Assembly (NCBI GenBank): GCA_030636485.1
Contig: DAOVWV010000112.1
Coordinates: 1 to 6,026, forward strand
From: Methyloprofundus sp.
GTDB lineage: Bacteria > Pseudomonadota > Gammaproteobacteria > Methylococcales > Methylomonadaceae
Direction: 5' to 3'
Length of the DNA: 6,026 nucleotides
Position numbers and translations under genes: made by a program. The notes beneath the pieces were generated by a model. It had not been told where the DNA came from and searched no databases. It worked only from the letters and a program-made list of their open reading frames with translations. Below, piece by piece: positions 1-5,913 of the stretch (the first letter of the stretch is position 1; every line of letters starts with the position of its first letter).

Positions 1-233
1 CTAAACATTAACCATCCCGCATATTTTATCAACCGGGATTGGGGATGAAGATGCCTTAATAAGGCAATGAGACCTAAACCTAATGCATGCCACATCTGAT
101 AAGTAACAGCCGTCTTATAGACCGCTAGCATATCAGCCGATAAAATGGCTTTAAGCGCATGTGCTCCAAACGCTCCCATCGCAACAGCAAGAAAGGCACT
201 TAGAGTACTTAAAAAAAGAAACACGGGATGCAT
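1..233 (-). CDS. DUF423 (YgdD-like) small membrane protein, 3' end missing
   Basis: The first 77 residues of a leftward gene are visible, and it runs off the left edge without a stop. The start MHPVFLFLS is followed by the signature MGAFGAHALK (about residues 19-28) and then YQMWHALGLGLIALL (45-59), the pattern of the DUF423/YgdD family of inner-membrane proteins of roughly 120-130 residues. Hydrophobic segments at about 4-24 and 44-60, and the beginning of another at about 70, fit a small multi-pass membrane protein. The family has no established biochemical role. The ATG shares one base with the moaB stop codon (TAATG). An AAGGG Shine-Dalgarno lies 7 bases upstream inside the end of moaB, so translation is probably coupled to moaB. 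Family assignment is firm; function is unknown. Confidence 0.85.
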   Translation of the reverse strand, partial: MHPVFLFLSTLSAFLAVAMGAFGAHALKAILSADMLAVYKTAVTYQMWHALGLGLIALLRHLHPQSRLIKYAGWLMF

Positions 234-757
234 TATTTTTCCCTTAGTCGCGGCATTAGCTGCACCAGATTACAGGGCTTGGTGGTAAAATCAAGCTGTT
301 CACTGATTAAACTGTCCCAGGCAGTACGGCAGGCACTGGAAGAGCCAGGCAGGCAAAATATATAAGTGGCATTGGCGACACCTGCAATCGCACGGGATTG
401 GATGGTAGAGGTTTTTATTTCCTGATAAGACAACATTCTAAAGACCTCTCCAAAGCCGGATAAGGTTTTATCCAGCAGGGGCTCAACAGCCTCAGGCGTA
501 CCATCACGGCCGGTTACACCTGTCCCGCCTGTACTGATAATGACATTAACCTCGTCATTGGCAATCCAGTTTGAAACACTGGCACGAATCTGATAAATAT
601 TATCCGTAACGATGGCCTTGGCAAATAGTTTATGCCCCGAGTTTTCTAGACTCTTGACAAGCGCTTTTCCTGAGATATCATCTGCTTCAACACGTGTATC
701 GGAAACGGTTAATATGGCAATATTAAGAGGAATAAACTGCTTTTCAGACGAGGACAT
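233..757 (-). CDS. moaB: Molybdenum cofactor biosynthesis protein B (MoaB/MogA family)
   Basis: This 174-residue cytosolic protein belongs to the MoaB/MogA molybdopterin-binding family and matches the E. coli MoaB pattern along its whole length. Visible motifs are FIPLNIAILTVSDTR (8-22), the nucleotide/molybdopterin-binding loop STGGTG (75-80), RDGTPEA (84-90) with the conserved Asp85, GFGEVFRMLS (101-110), SRAIAGVAN (121-129) and LPGSSSACRTAW (136-147). MogA-type enzymes adenylylate molybdopterin before metal insertion. The exact role of bacterial MoaB beside MogA is less settled, so the moaB name rests on sequence type rather than on a proven step. The ATG at 757 is preceded by only a weak AGG, and a TATAAT box lies about 17 bases upstream. 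No other Moco gene is visible nearby. The downstream DUF423 gene overlaps its stop and is probably co-transcribed. Confidence 0.93.
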   Translation of the reverse strand: MSSSEKQFIPLNIAILTVSDTRVEADDISGKALVKSLENSGHKLFAKAIVTDNIYQIRASVSNWIANDEVNVIISTGGTGVTGRDGTPEAVEPLLDKTLSGFGEVFRMLSYQEIKTSTIQSRAIAGVANATYIFCLPGSSSACRTAWDSLISEQLDFTTKPCNLVQLMPRLREK

Positions 758-773
758 GTGTGTGCCTAATAAG

Positions 774-802
774 ATTATAAAGGGTAGTGATCATATTTTA
801 CA
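774..802 (-). promoter_or_regulatory. Candidate sigma70 promoter for moaB
   Basis: On the minus strand a perfect TATAAT (774-779) is preceded, with a 17-bp spacer, by TGTAAA (797-802), a poor match to TTGACA. Transcription would start near 767, leaving a leader of only about 10 bases before the moaB ATG. The good -10 and correct spacing support it; the weak -35 and very short leader argue for caution. Confidence 0.4.
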
Positions 803-881
803 CTAAGCAAAACTTGAAGGTTGAGTTATAGTGGGCTACCATTTCATGGAAGCAAAATAAAACAGGCGCATAGCTGGCTAC

Positions 882-992
882 GTCACTATTTCGACAGCGC
901 AACTATCAGCAAAAACTCAGCCGCTAAAAATTCGCAGCCTTAGGTATAAAATAGATACCCTATTTTTTGTATCGAATTATACCAATAGTGAC
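882..992. repeat. Inverted-repeat-bounded intergenic element with nested hairpin
   Basis: The outer arms are a perfect 9-bp inverted repeat, GTCACTATT at 882-890 and AATAGTGAC at 984-992. Just inside the right arm lies a two-tier hairpin: GGTATAA (943-949) pairs with TTATACC (977-983), and inside it GATAC (954-958) pairs with GTATC (969-973). The size and terminal repeats resemble a small non-autonomous element (MITE-like). No clear target-site duplication flanks it and it encodes nothing. It could equally be regulatory DNA for the divergent genes. Confidence 0.4.
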
Positions 993-1028
993 AGTTCTGT
1001 GATGTAACCGCAAATATTAAAATATTCA

Positions 1029-1058
1029 CTGGCACTCGGTAGAATTGACTCCTATAAT
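1029..1058 (+). promoter_or_regulatory. Candidate sigma70 promoter for the CNB-rhodanese gene
   Basis: CTGGCA (1029-1034, four of six matches to TTGACA) is followed after 18 bp by a perfect TATAAT (1053-1058). The start would be near 1065, giving a leader of about 30 bases before the ATG at 1096. TTGACT at 1045-1050 lies too close to the -10 to be its partner. Confidence 0.5.
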
Positions 1059-1095
1059 TAAATCATCATTACAAAACCAATCTTAGTATATATCC

Positions 1096-2448
1096 ATGGC
1101 TGTAGACCCAAAATCAGAAGAAGCACAGGCATTGCGCAAACTGTTTCCATTGGTAACGATGCCGGTGCGTCGATATAATACTTTATGCTCCCAGATTAGT
1201 ATCATCGAACAGCCCAAAGGAAACTTTTTATTTAAGCAAGGGGATATTCCAGAATCGTTTATATATCTTTTAGACGGGACTGTTTCTTTGGAAGCAGAAG
1301 AACTTAGGATAGAACAAATAACGGCGGGAACAGACTCCGCTAAATTTTCACTCGCACACCAGTTTCCGCGGCAAATTTCTGCCCGCGCTGTCACCAAGGT
1401 ACGTTATGTGAACCTACGGCTTAATGCTTTTGATAAACCAGCCATAGATGATGCAGAGGAAAAAGGGGGTTATATGGTGGAAAATGAAAGCACCTCAGAA
1501 TCAGAAGAGCCGGAAGACTGGATGTCGGCCTTACTAAAGTCCCCTATTTTTCAGCGCCTGCCTGCGATGAACCTGCAACAGGTTTTGATGAGCTTGGAGG
1601 ATATTGAAATCCAAAAAGGGGAGAATATTTTTAATCAGGGGGATACTGGCGCATATTACTACCTGATCAAAAGAGGGCGATGCTCTTTAACGCGCAAAGC
1701 TTCAGCAAAAGCAAAAGAAATTAAATTACTGGAACTACGCACTAATAACACCTTTGGTGAAGATGCTCTGTTATCGGGCGAGCCACGTAGCATGACAGTG
1801 ACCGCAATAACCGATATGTTATTAACGCGGATTGATAAAGAGCGCTTTATTAAACTGATTAAAGAACCCGCTCTGAGCTATATTGATTACCCAACAATGC
1901 TGCTTGAATGTGAGCAGGGCAAGACAATAGCTATCGATATACGATCTGCGGATGACTACAATAAAAACCATATCAAAGGCAGTCGCAACATCCCTTTCTT
2001 TTCATTGCGCCTGAGCTTAAAAGAGTTAAGCCTGGAGAATCAAAAAGTCATTATTATTTGTGACGATGGCAAGGTCAGCGAAGCAGCGGCTTTTGTACTG
2101 ATTAAAAGCAAGATTGATGCGGATATTTTGCAAGGGGGCATGCAAGACCTACCTAAAGAATTTGAGGGGACAGCATTGGCAAGCGATAATAGTGGCGCAG
2201 AAGCTCCACTTGCCGTTGCCGAACAGGATAGTCATCTTGCAGCGAACCAGAAAGCTGAACCAGCGATAGAAGCAAGTACTCCAGACATCAATACGGCTTC
2301 TGATTTAGAACAGGAAAATCAAAGCTTAAAAGCAGAAAATAAACGCTTAACGATGGAGTTAGAGAAGTTCAAAAAGCAATATAAGTTGCTTTATACACAA
2401 ACAGGAAAGTTAAAAAATGCATTTGATAAACTGCAAGGCTCAAAATAA
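1096..2448 (+). CDS. Tandem cyclic-nucleotide-binding domain protein with rhodanese domain and coiled coil
   Basis: This 450-residue protein has no signal peptide or membrane segment and is probably cytosolic. In order it shows a first CNB-like domain (about 25-115), an acidic linker (120-142), a second CNB domain (about 148-258), a rhodanese-like domain (about 262-352), an Ala/Glu-rich linker (355-400) and a coiled coil (about 402-447). The second CNB domain has an intact phosphate-binding cassette, FGEDALLSGEPRSMTVTA (220-237), with Glu222 and Arg231, so cAMP or cGMP binding is plausible. The first keeps only the Pro91-Arg92 part and is probably degenerate. The rhodanese domain has IDIRSADDYNKNHIKGSRNIP (280-300) and a loop with the catalytic-type Cys322 (CDDGKVS). 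No helix-turn-helix is seen, so it is not a CRP-type repressor or activator. The ATG is the first start after an in-frame TAG at 1084 and lacks a recognisable Shine-Dalgarno. Domain calls are solid; the biological role is unknown. Confidence 0.88.
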   Translation: MAVDPKSEEAQALRKLFPLVTMPVRRYNTLCSQISIIEQPKGNFLFKQGDIPESFIYLLDGTVSLEAEELRIEQITAGTDSAKFSLAHQFPRQISARAVTKVRYVNLRLNAFDKPAIDDAEEKGGYMVENESTSESEEPEDWMSALLKSPIFQRLPAMNLQQVLMSLEDIEIQKGENIFNQGDTGAYYYLIKRGRCSLTRKASAKAKEIKLLELRTNNTFGEDALLSGEPRSMTVTAITDMLLTRIDKERFIKLIKEPALSYIDYPTMLLECEQGKTIAIDIRSADDYNKNHIKGSRNIPFFSLRLSLKELSLENQKVIIICDDGKVSEAAAFVLIKSKIDADILQGGMQDLPKEFEGTALASDNSGAEAPLAVAEQDSHLAANQKAEPAIEASTPDINTASDLEQENQSLKAENKRLTMELEKFKKQYKLLYTQTGKLKNAFDKLQGSK

Positions 2449-2505
2449 GTCATGAGATAACCCCTGAATCTAAGTTAAATGCAGTCAATTAGAACGTCCG
2501 AATAA

Positions 2506-2548
2506 GGAAGCCAGGCTTCCACAGTCAATAAGATATATCAACTGTGGA
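2506..2548. repeat. Two abutting hairpins between convergent genes
   Basis: GGAAGCC (2506-2512) and GGCTTCC (2514-2520) form a near-perfect palindrome. TCCACAGT (2518-2525) pairs with ACTGTGGA (2541-2548). The two share bases 2518-2520, so both cannot form fully at once. On the minus strand the first hairpin is followed by TTATT, so it could act as a weak terminator for rpmB-rpmG. Neither has a classical T-run on the plus strand. The octamer CAGTCAAT occurs at 2482-2489 and again at 2522-2529. The rest of the 2449-2602 gap shows no gene. Confidence 0.45.
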
Positions 2549-2602
2549 TAGTGCAATCCGGAGATCACAGCTAGGCAGCCATAAGAAGCGAACCAAAAGT
2601 AA

Positions 2603-2758
2603 CTATTTGATTTTTTCTTCTTTATACATGACGTGTTTACGTACAACAGGGTCATACTTTTTGATTTCCATTTTTTCCGGCATAGTGCGTTTATTTTTAT
2701 CGGTTGTATAAAAATGACCTGTACCTTCGGAAGAAACTAATTTAATTTTATCGCGCAT
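2603..2758 (-). CDS. rpmG: 50S ribosomal protein L33
   Basis: This 51-residue basic protein matches bacterial L33 along its length: REKIKLVSS-like start ([10 protein letters not shown]), [15 protein letters not shown] (11-25), [25 protein letters not shown] (27-51). It is a component of the large ribosomal subunit near the E site. It contains no cysteines and so is the zinc-independent form. It is slightly shorter at the N terminus than the 55-residue E. coli protein. The ATG at 2758 follows a strong AGGGG Shine-Dalgarno (2766-2770) with a 7-base spacer, and no earlier start is available. The gene starts 11 bases after the rpmB stop codon, and its ribosome-binding site overlaps that stop, which indicates one transcript. 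Confidence 0.96.
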   Translation of the reverse strand: MRDKIKLVSSEGTGHFYTTDKNKRTMPEKMEIKKYDPVVRKHVMYKEEKIK

Positions 2759-2769
2759 ATAATATCCCC

Positions 2770-3006
2770 TTAAACCTTTTCGCCACGTTGACGCATTTCT
2801 GCTAAAACAGTATCGATACCTTTTTTATCGATAATACGCATACCTTTTGCAGATAATCTTAAGCGTATCCAACGATTCTCACTTTCAACCCAGAATTTAT
2901 GGTGATGTAAGTTAGGATTAAAACGTCTTCTCGTTCTATTTTTTGCGTGCGATACATTGTTACCAGTAATAGGTCGTTTACCTGTTACTTGACAAATTTT
3001 GGACAT
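2770..3006 (-). CDS. rpmB: 50S ribosomal protein L28
   Basis: This 78-residue protein has the same length as E. coli L28 and the same key stretches: [21 protein letters not shown] (1-21), [18 protein letters not shown] (26-43), [19 protein letters not shown] (50-68) and ending RQRGEKV. It is part of the large ribosomal subunit. Only one cysteine (Cys5) is present, so no zinc ribbon is formed. An excellent Shine-Dalgarno, AGAGGTG (3011-3017), precedes the ATG at 3006. It is the first gene of the rpmB-rpmG operon, a common pair in Proteobacteria, and is transcribed divergently from gshB. Confidence 0.97.
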   Translation of the reverse strand: MSKICQVTGKRPITGNNVSHAKNRTRRRFNPNLHHHKFWVESENRWIRLRLSAKGMRIIDKKGIDTVLAEMRQRGEKV

Positions 3007-3047
3007 AATTCACCTCTGATGTGCTTATAATTCAAATTTAGCCAGAC

Positions 3048-3076
3048 TTTATACCAAATTTTTTCAATAAGGTAAA
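3048..3076 (-). promoter_or_regulatory. Promoter of the rpmB-rpmG operon
   Basis: On the minus strand TTTACC (3071-3076) and TATAAA (3048-3053) are separated by 17 bp. A TG dinucleotide one base upstream of the -10 makes an extended -10 element. Transcription would start near 3041, giving a leader of about 35 bases that contains the Shine-Dalgarno. The surrounding DNA is very A/T-rich, which suits a strong ribosomal-protein promoter. Confidence 0.6.
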
Positions 3077-3105
3077 CAAGAATTTTTTTATTATATTAAA
3101 AAAAT

Positions 3106-3136
3106 CGCGCTCATATCATAAAAAACGCGCTATACT
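3106..3136 (+). promoter_or_regulatory. Candidate gshB promoter with direct repeat
   Basis: TATACT (3131-3136) is a good -10 box, but no recognisable -35 lies at the right distance. Instead the hexamer CGCGCT occurs at 3106-3111 and again at 3126-3131, 20 bp apart, covering the places where the -35 should be and the edge of the -10. This could be an activator or repressor site; it may also be chance. Confidence 0.35.
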
Positions 3137-3183
3137 CAACGGATAGCAATGGGCTTAACACATTTACCAAAGAGAGCAATATT

Positions 3184-4143
3184 GTGGCAATTAAACTTGG
3201 CATGGTCATGGATTCGCTAGACCACATCAATATTAAAAAAGACACCAGTTTTGCAATGCTGCTTGAAGCACAGGCACGCAACTGGGAAATACATTACATG
3301 CAATTAGGCGACCTATTCTTGCGCGATGGCCTCGCCTATGCCTGCACAAAACAGATTGAAGTAAAACGCGATACCTCAAACTGGTATCAGCTCATTTCCC
3401 AGCAAAGCATTGCGCTGGATGAGCTGGACTGCATTATTATGCGCAAAGAGCCACCTGTTGACCAGGAGTACATTTATGCAACGCATATACTGGAACAGGC
3501 TGAAAGGCAGGGCGCTTATGTACTTAACAAGCCCCAGGCGCTGCGTGACGCGAATGAAAAGCTTTTTACCGCTTGGTTCCCGCAATGCTGCGCAAACACG
3601 CTGGTAACACGCTCTGCTTCGCATATTCGCGACTTCCTTCAAGAGCATCAGGATATTATCTTAAAGCCCTTGGATGGTATGGGAGGGGAATCTATTTTTC
3701 ATTTGCACAGCAATGACCCTAACATTAGCGTTATCATTGAAACAATAACCGCGCATGGCACACGCTTTGTCATGGCTCAACAATACCTGCCTGAAATTAT
3801 ACACGGTGACAAACGCATCTTAATTGTCAATGGCGAAGTCATTCCTTATGCGCTCGCACGAATTCCGGCAACAGGCGAAACACGAGGAAACCTTGCCGCA
3901 GGCGGAAGAGCGCAGGGTCAGCCTTTGAGTAAACGGGATTACTGGATTGCCGAGCAAGTCGCTGCAACTTTAAAAGAAAAAGGCCTGATTTTTGTTGGCA
4001 TTGATGTGATCGGTGATTATTTGACTGAAATTAATGTCACTAGCCCAACCTGCGTACAAGAGCTGGATGCGCAATTTGGCATTAATATTTGCGCGCAACT
4101 GATGGATCATATTGAGACTGTCGTTCCTCAGAGCGTGTCATAA
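3184..4143 (+). CDS. gshB: Glutathione synthetase
   Basis: This 319-residue cytosolic ATP-grasp enzyme joins gamma-glutamylcysteine and glycine, using ATP, in the last step of glutathione synthesis. It matches E. coli GshB (316 residues) end to end: KLGMVMD (4-10), NIKKDTSFAMLLEAQ (16-30), MRKEPPVDQEYIYAT (86-100), NKPQALRDANEKLF (115-128), the ATP-binding stretch ILKPLDGMGGESIF (159-172) with Lys161, GDKRILIV (208-215), the ARIP...GETRGNLAAGGR segment (225-242), and the metal/ATP-binding FVGIDVIGDYLTEINVTSPT (270-289) with Asp274, Glu282 and Asn284. It begins with GTG at 3184, preceded by a modest AGAGAG 7 bases upstream. This start aligns with the family N terminus. It ends in tandem TAA codons, 7 bases before the tonB ATG, so the two are probably co-transcribed. 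Confidence 0.97.
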   Translation: MAIKLGMVMDSLDHINIKKDTSFAMLLEAQARNWEIHYMQLGDLFLRDGLAYACTKQIEVKRDTSNWYQLISQQSIALDELDCIIMRKEPPVDQEYIYATHILEQAERQGAYVLNKPQALRDANEKLFTAWFPQCCANTLVTRSASHIRDFLQEHQDIILKPLDGMGGESIFHLHSNDPNISVIIETITAHGTRFVMAQQYLPEIIHGDKRILIVNGEVIPYALARIPATGETRGNLAAGGRAQGQPLSKRDYWIAEQVAATLKEKGLIFVGIDVIGDYLTEINVTSPTCVQELDAQFGINICAQLMDHIETVVPQSVS

Positions 4144-4150
4144 TAACGCC

Positions 4151-5017
4151 ATGCCTGAGCAAGCCTTTCAACCTTCCGCAACGCTACCGGTAAATGATAC
4201 GCTCATTGTTTTTGTTTTTATTGCGGCAATCATTCATACGCTAATAATACTAGGCATTAATTATAGCGCTCCAGAGCCTGCCAAAGCCCACAAATCGATT
4301 GCCATCACGCTGGTCACGAAAGAAGCAAAAAAAGCCCCGAAAAAGGCAGAATTCCTGGCTCAAAACAATCAAATAGGGGCGGGCAAAAAACGCGATAAAC
4401 CCACACCTTCCGCACAGAAGATCGCCAGCTCAGGCAGCAAACCAGACAAACCACCACGCCCCAAAATCATCAAGCAGCAAAGTGTTGTACGTAAACAGGT
4501 ATTAACCCAGCAGCTTGCTAAACAAACCATTCAAAGCAGTCAAAAAACCAAAAAAAATAGCCCAAAAAGCACCCCCAAATTATCTATGGACGCATTGCGC
4601 CGACAGGTGTCTGAACTGGGCGCACAAATACGCTATAAAAAGCCAAGTAGCAATCAAAACCGGATAAAATTCGTCAATTCAGTCAGTGCGCATAAATACC
4701 TTGCTGCGCAGTATGTTTCCGACTGGCAGAGAAAAGTCGAAAGTATGGGTAATTTAAACTATCCGGCTGTCGCCAAGCGTTCTGGCTTTTCAAGCTCCCT
4801 GAGCATGGTTGTTGCCATCAAAGCAGATGGTAGCCTCTATAGCCTACGGGTGACTAAATCATCAGGCTACCCTGTTCTGGACGATGCAGCAAAACGCATC
4901 GTCCACCTAAGCGCACCCTTTCCACCTTTGCCTAAGGCACTATTACAAGAACTGGATATTTTAGTCATTACCCGTATCTGGAAGTTCTCGGATGCAACAG
5001 GCTTGCGTACGCGCTAA
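4151..5017 (+). CDS. TonB family energy-transducer protein (TonB3-like)
   Basis: From the ATG at 4151 the protein has 288 residues. It has a short cytoplasmic N terminus, one membrane anchor (about 17-38) and a long Lys/Pro/Ser-rich periplasmic spacer (about 55-145). A TonB C-terminal domain follows (about 182-281) with the typical YVSDWQRKVESMGNLNYP (188-205) and IKADGSLYSLRVTKSSG (223-239). In the anchor, His29 fits the conserved His of the TonB SxxxH motif, while the Ser position is Ala25. TonB proteins couple the proton-motive force, through ExbB-ExbD, to outer-membrane transporters. No exbB or exbD is nearby. Linkage to gshB is the arrangement of tonB3 in Pseudomonas aeruginosa, where tonB3 affects twitching motility, so a role other than iron uptake is possible. 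An upstream in-frame TTG at 4112 would overlap gshB and is less likely. No strong Shine-Dalgarno precedes 4151, so coupling to gshB is likely. Confidence 0.88.
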   Translation: MPEQAFQPSATLPVNDTLIVFVFIAAIIHTLIILGINYSAPEPAKAHKSIAITLVTKEAKKAPKKAEFLAQNNQIGAGKKRDKPTPSAQKIASSGSKPDKPPRPKIIKQQSVVRKQVLTQQLAKQTIQSSQKTKKNSPKSTPKLSMDALRRQVSELGAQIRYKKPSSNQNRIKFVNSVSAHKYLAAQYVSDWQRKVESMGNLNYPAVAKRSGFSSSLSMVVAIKADGSLYSLRVTKSSGYPVLDDAAKRIVHLSAPFPPLPKALLQELDILVITRIWKFSDATGLRTR

Positions 5018-5027
5018 GGAGCGAGAC

Positions 5028-5828
5028 TTACAGCCCAAACAGTTCACGCATTTTTGCCCCAGGATGCTCGGCACGCATAAAGGCTTCGCCGACTAAAAAA
5101 GTATAAACTTCATTATCCATCATCAGTTTTATATCGTCAGGCGTATGAATACCGCTCTCGGTAATCACTAAACGATCACTCGGCACCATTGCCTTTAAGT
5201 CTAAAGTGGTTTGCAGCGAGGTTTCAAAGCTGCGTAAATCGCGGTTATTAATACCCATTAATGGCGTATCTAAAGTTAAAGCACGTTCCACTTCCGCTTT
5301 ATCATGCACTTCGACCAGAATATCCATACCCAATTCTTTTGTTGTATCCGCCAACTCATGCATTTGTGTATCAGATAAAGCGGCAACAATCAGTAAAATA
5401 CAATCTGCACCTAAAGCACGTGATTCATGTATTTGATAAGGGTCAATCATAAAATCTTTACGCAAAGCAGGCAAAGGGCAAGCCTGTCTTGCCAGCTGTA
5501 AATTAACCTCACCCCCCTGGAAATATTCTTTATCGGTTAAAACAGAAAGACAAGTCGCGCCATTCATTGCATAATCTTGCGCAATTTCTACCGGCTTAAA
5601 ATTCTCTCTGATCACACCTTTACTGGGTGATGCTTTTTTGACTTCAGCAATAATCGCTGGCTTTTTAGTCAGTGCTTTATCCTGGAATGCACGCGCAAAG
5701 CCTCGTGGGGCTTCCACATCGCTGATAATGCCCGCTAAATCAGCAATCGACATGCGTGACTTGCGCTTTGCAACTTCCTGTTCTTTTGTTGCGAGGATTT
5801 TTTTTAGAATATCTGGGGTATCGGTCAT
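5028..5828 (-). CDS. trpC: Indole-3-glycerol phosphate synthase
   Basis: This 266-residue single-domain TIM-barrel enzyme converts carboxyphenylamino-deoxyribulose phosphate to indole-3-glycerol phosphate in tryptophan synthesis. Family motifs in order are [13 protein letters not shown] (7-19), [13 protein letters not shown] (59-71) with catalytic-type Glu62 and Lys64, [12 protein letters not shown] (122-133) with Lys124, ILVEVHD (170-176) with Glu173, GINNRDL (192-198), ITESGI (222-227) and FLVGEAFMR (244-252). There is no fused TrpF domain, unlike the enteric bifunctional enzyme. The ATG at 5828 is the only start after an in-frame upstream TGA, and it lacks a Shine-Dalgarno. trpC usually follows trpD directly. 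Here nearly 200 bp of non-coding structured DNA lies upstream with its own promoter, and no trpD is in view. Its 3' end lies only 10 bp from tonB. Confidence 0.96.
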   Translation of the reverse strand: MTDTPDILKKILATKEQEVAKRKSRMSIADLAGIISDVEAPRGFARAFQDKALTKKPAIIAEVKKASPSKGVIRENFKPVEIAQDYAMNGATCLSVLTDKEYFQGGEVNLQLARQACPLPALRKDFMIDPYQIHESRALGADCILLIVAALSDTQMHELADTTKELGMDILVEVHDKAEVERALTLDTPLMGINNRDLRSFETSLQTTLDLKAMVPSDRLVITESGIHTPDDIKLMMDNEVYTFLVGEAFMRAEHPGAKMRELFGL

Positions 5829-5866
5829 AAGGGGATTTTTTTTAAAAGGCCAATCTTGTTTATTTC

Positions 5867-5899
5867 ATAAGCCATTAGAATACCCGATTCATGGCTTAT
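5867..5899. promoter_or_regulatory. Large palindrome upstream of trpC (possible operator)
   Basis: ATAAGCCAT (5867-5875) pairs perfectly with ATGGCTTAT (5891-5899). Inside it GAAT (5878-5881) pairs with ATTC (5887-5890) around the loop ACCCG, with only two unpaired bases between the stems. It overlaps the candidate trpC promoter, so it may be a repressor-binding site. It does not resemble the known TrpR operator. It has no T-run and so is not a standard terminator. It could also be part of the structured element to its right. Confidence 0.45.
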
Positions 5900-5905
5900 T
5901 GCCAA
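5877..5905 (-). promoter_or_regulatory. Candidate sigma70 promoter for trpC
   Basis: On the minus strand TTGGCA (5900-5905, five of six matches) and TATTCT (5877-5882, four of six) are exactly 17 bp apart. The start would fall near 5870, leaving a leader of about 42 bases. The promoter lies within the palindrome at 5867-5899, whose right arm covers the spacer next to the -35 and whose left arm covers the start site. Confidence 0.5.
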
Positions 5906-5913
5906 TTAAATAT

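Larger units (their letters stand above)
758..1095. other. Non-coding gap between moaB and the CNB-rhodanese gene
   Basis: This 338-bp divergent intergenic region contains no plausible gene on either strand. It holds the presumed moaB promoter at the left, a 111-bp inverted-repeat-bounded stretch in the middle (882-992) and the presumed promoter of the downstream gene at the right (1029-1058). The hexamer GGCTAC occurs twice on the left side (834-839 and 876-881). A short inverted repeat CCAT/ATGG sits at about 839-849. Confidence 0.7.

Noticed and set aside
612..806. 64-codon rightward reading frame over the start of moaB
   Set aside because: It is antisense to a well-conserved gene, resembles no family I know and has no ribosome-binding site.
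998..1014. Possible CRP site beginning TGTGA
   Set aside because: Only the first half-site matches; the position of the second half reads CGCAA rather than TCACA.
1030..1050. Possible sigma54 promoter (TGGCAC followed by TTGAC)
   Set aside because: The spacing is wrong and the -12 GC is missing; the sigma70 reading with TATAAT is better.
1083..1397. 104-codon leftward reading frame opposite the CNB-rhodanese gene
   Set aside because: It overlaps a conserved coding sequence on the other strand and has an unremarkable composition.
3376..3648. Reading frames on both strands inside gshB (also 3410-3607)
   Set aside because: gshB is conserved across this whole stretch; these are alternative frames of it.
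4112..4150. TTG start giving TonB 13 extra residues
   Set aside because: It overlaps the gshB 3' end and adds an Arg/Cys-containing stretch with no family likeness; the ATG at 4151 is the simpler start.
5206..5452. Rightward reading frames opposite trpC
   Set aside because: They are antisense to a complete, conserved trpC, with no family features.
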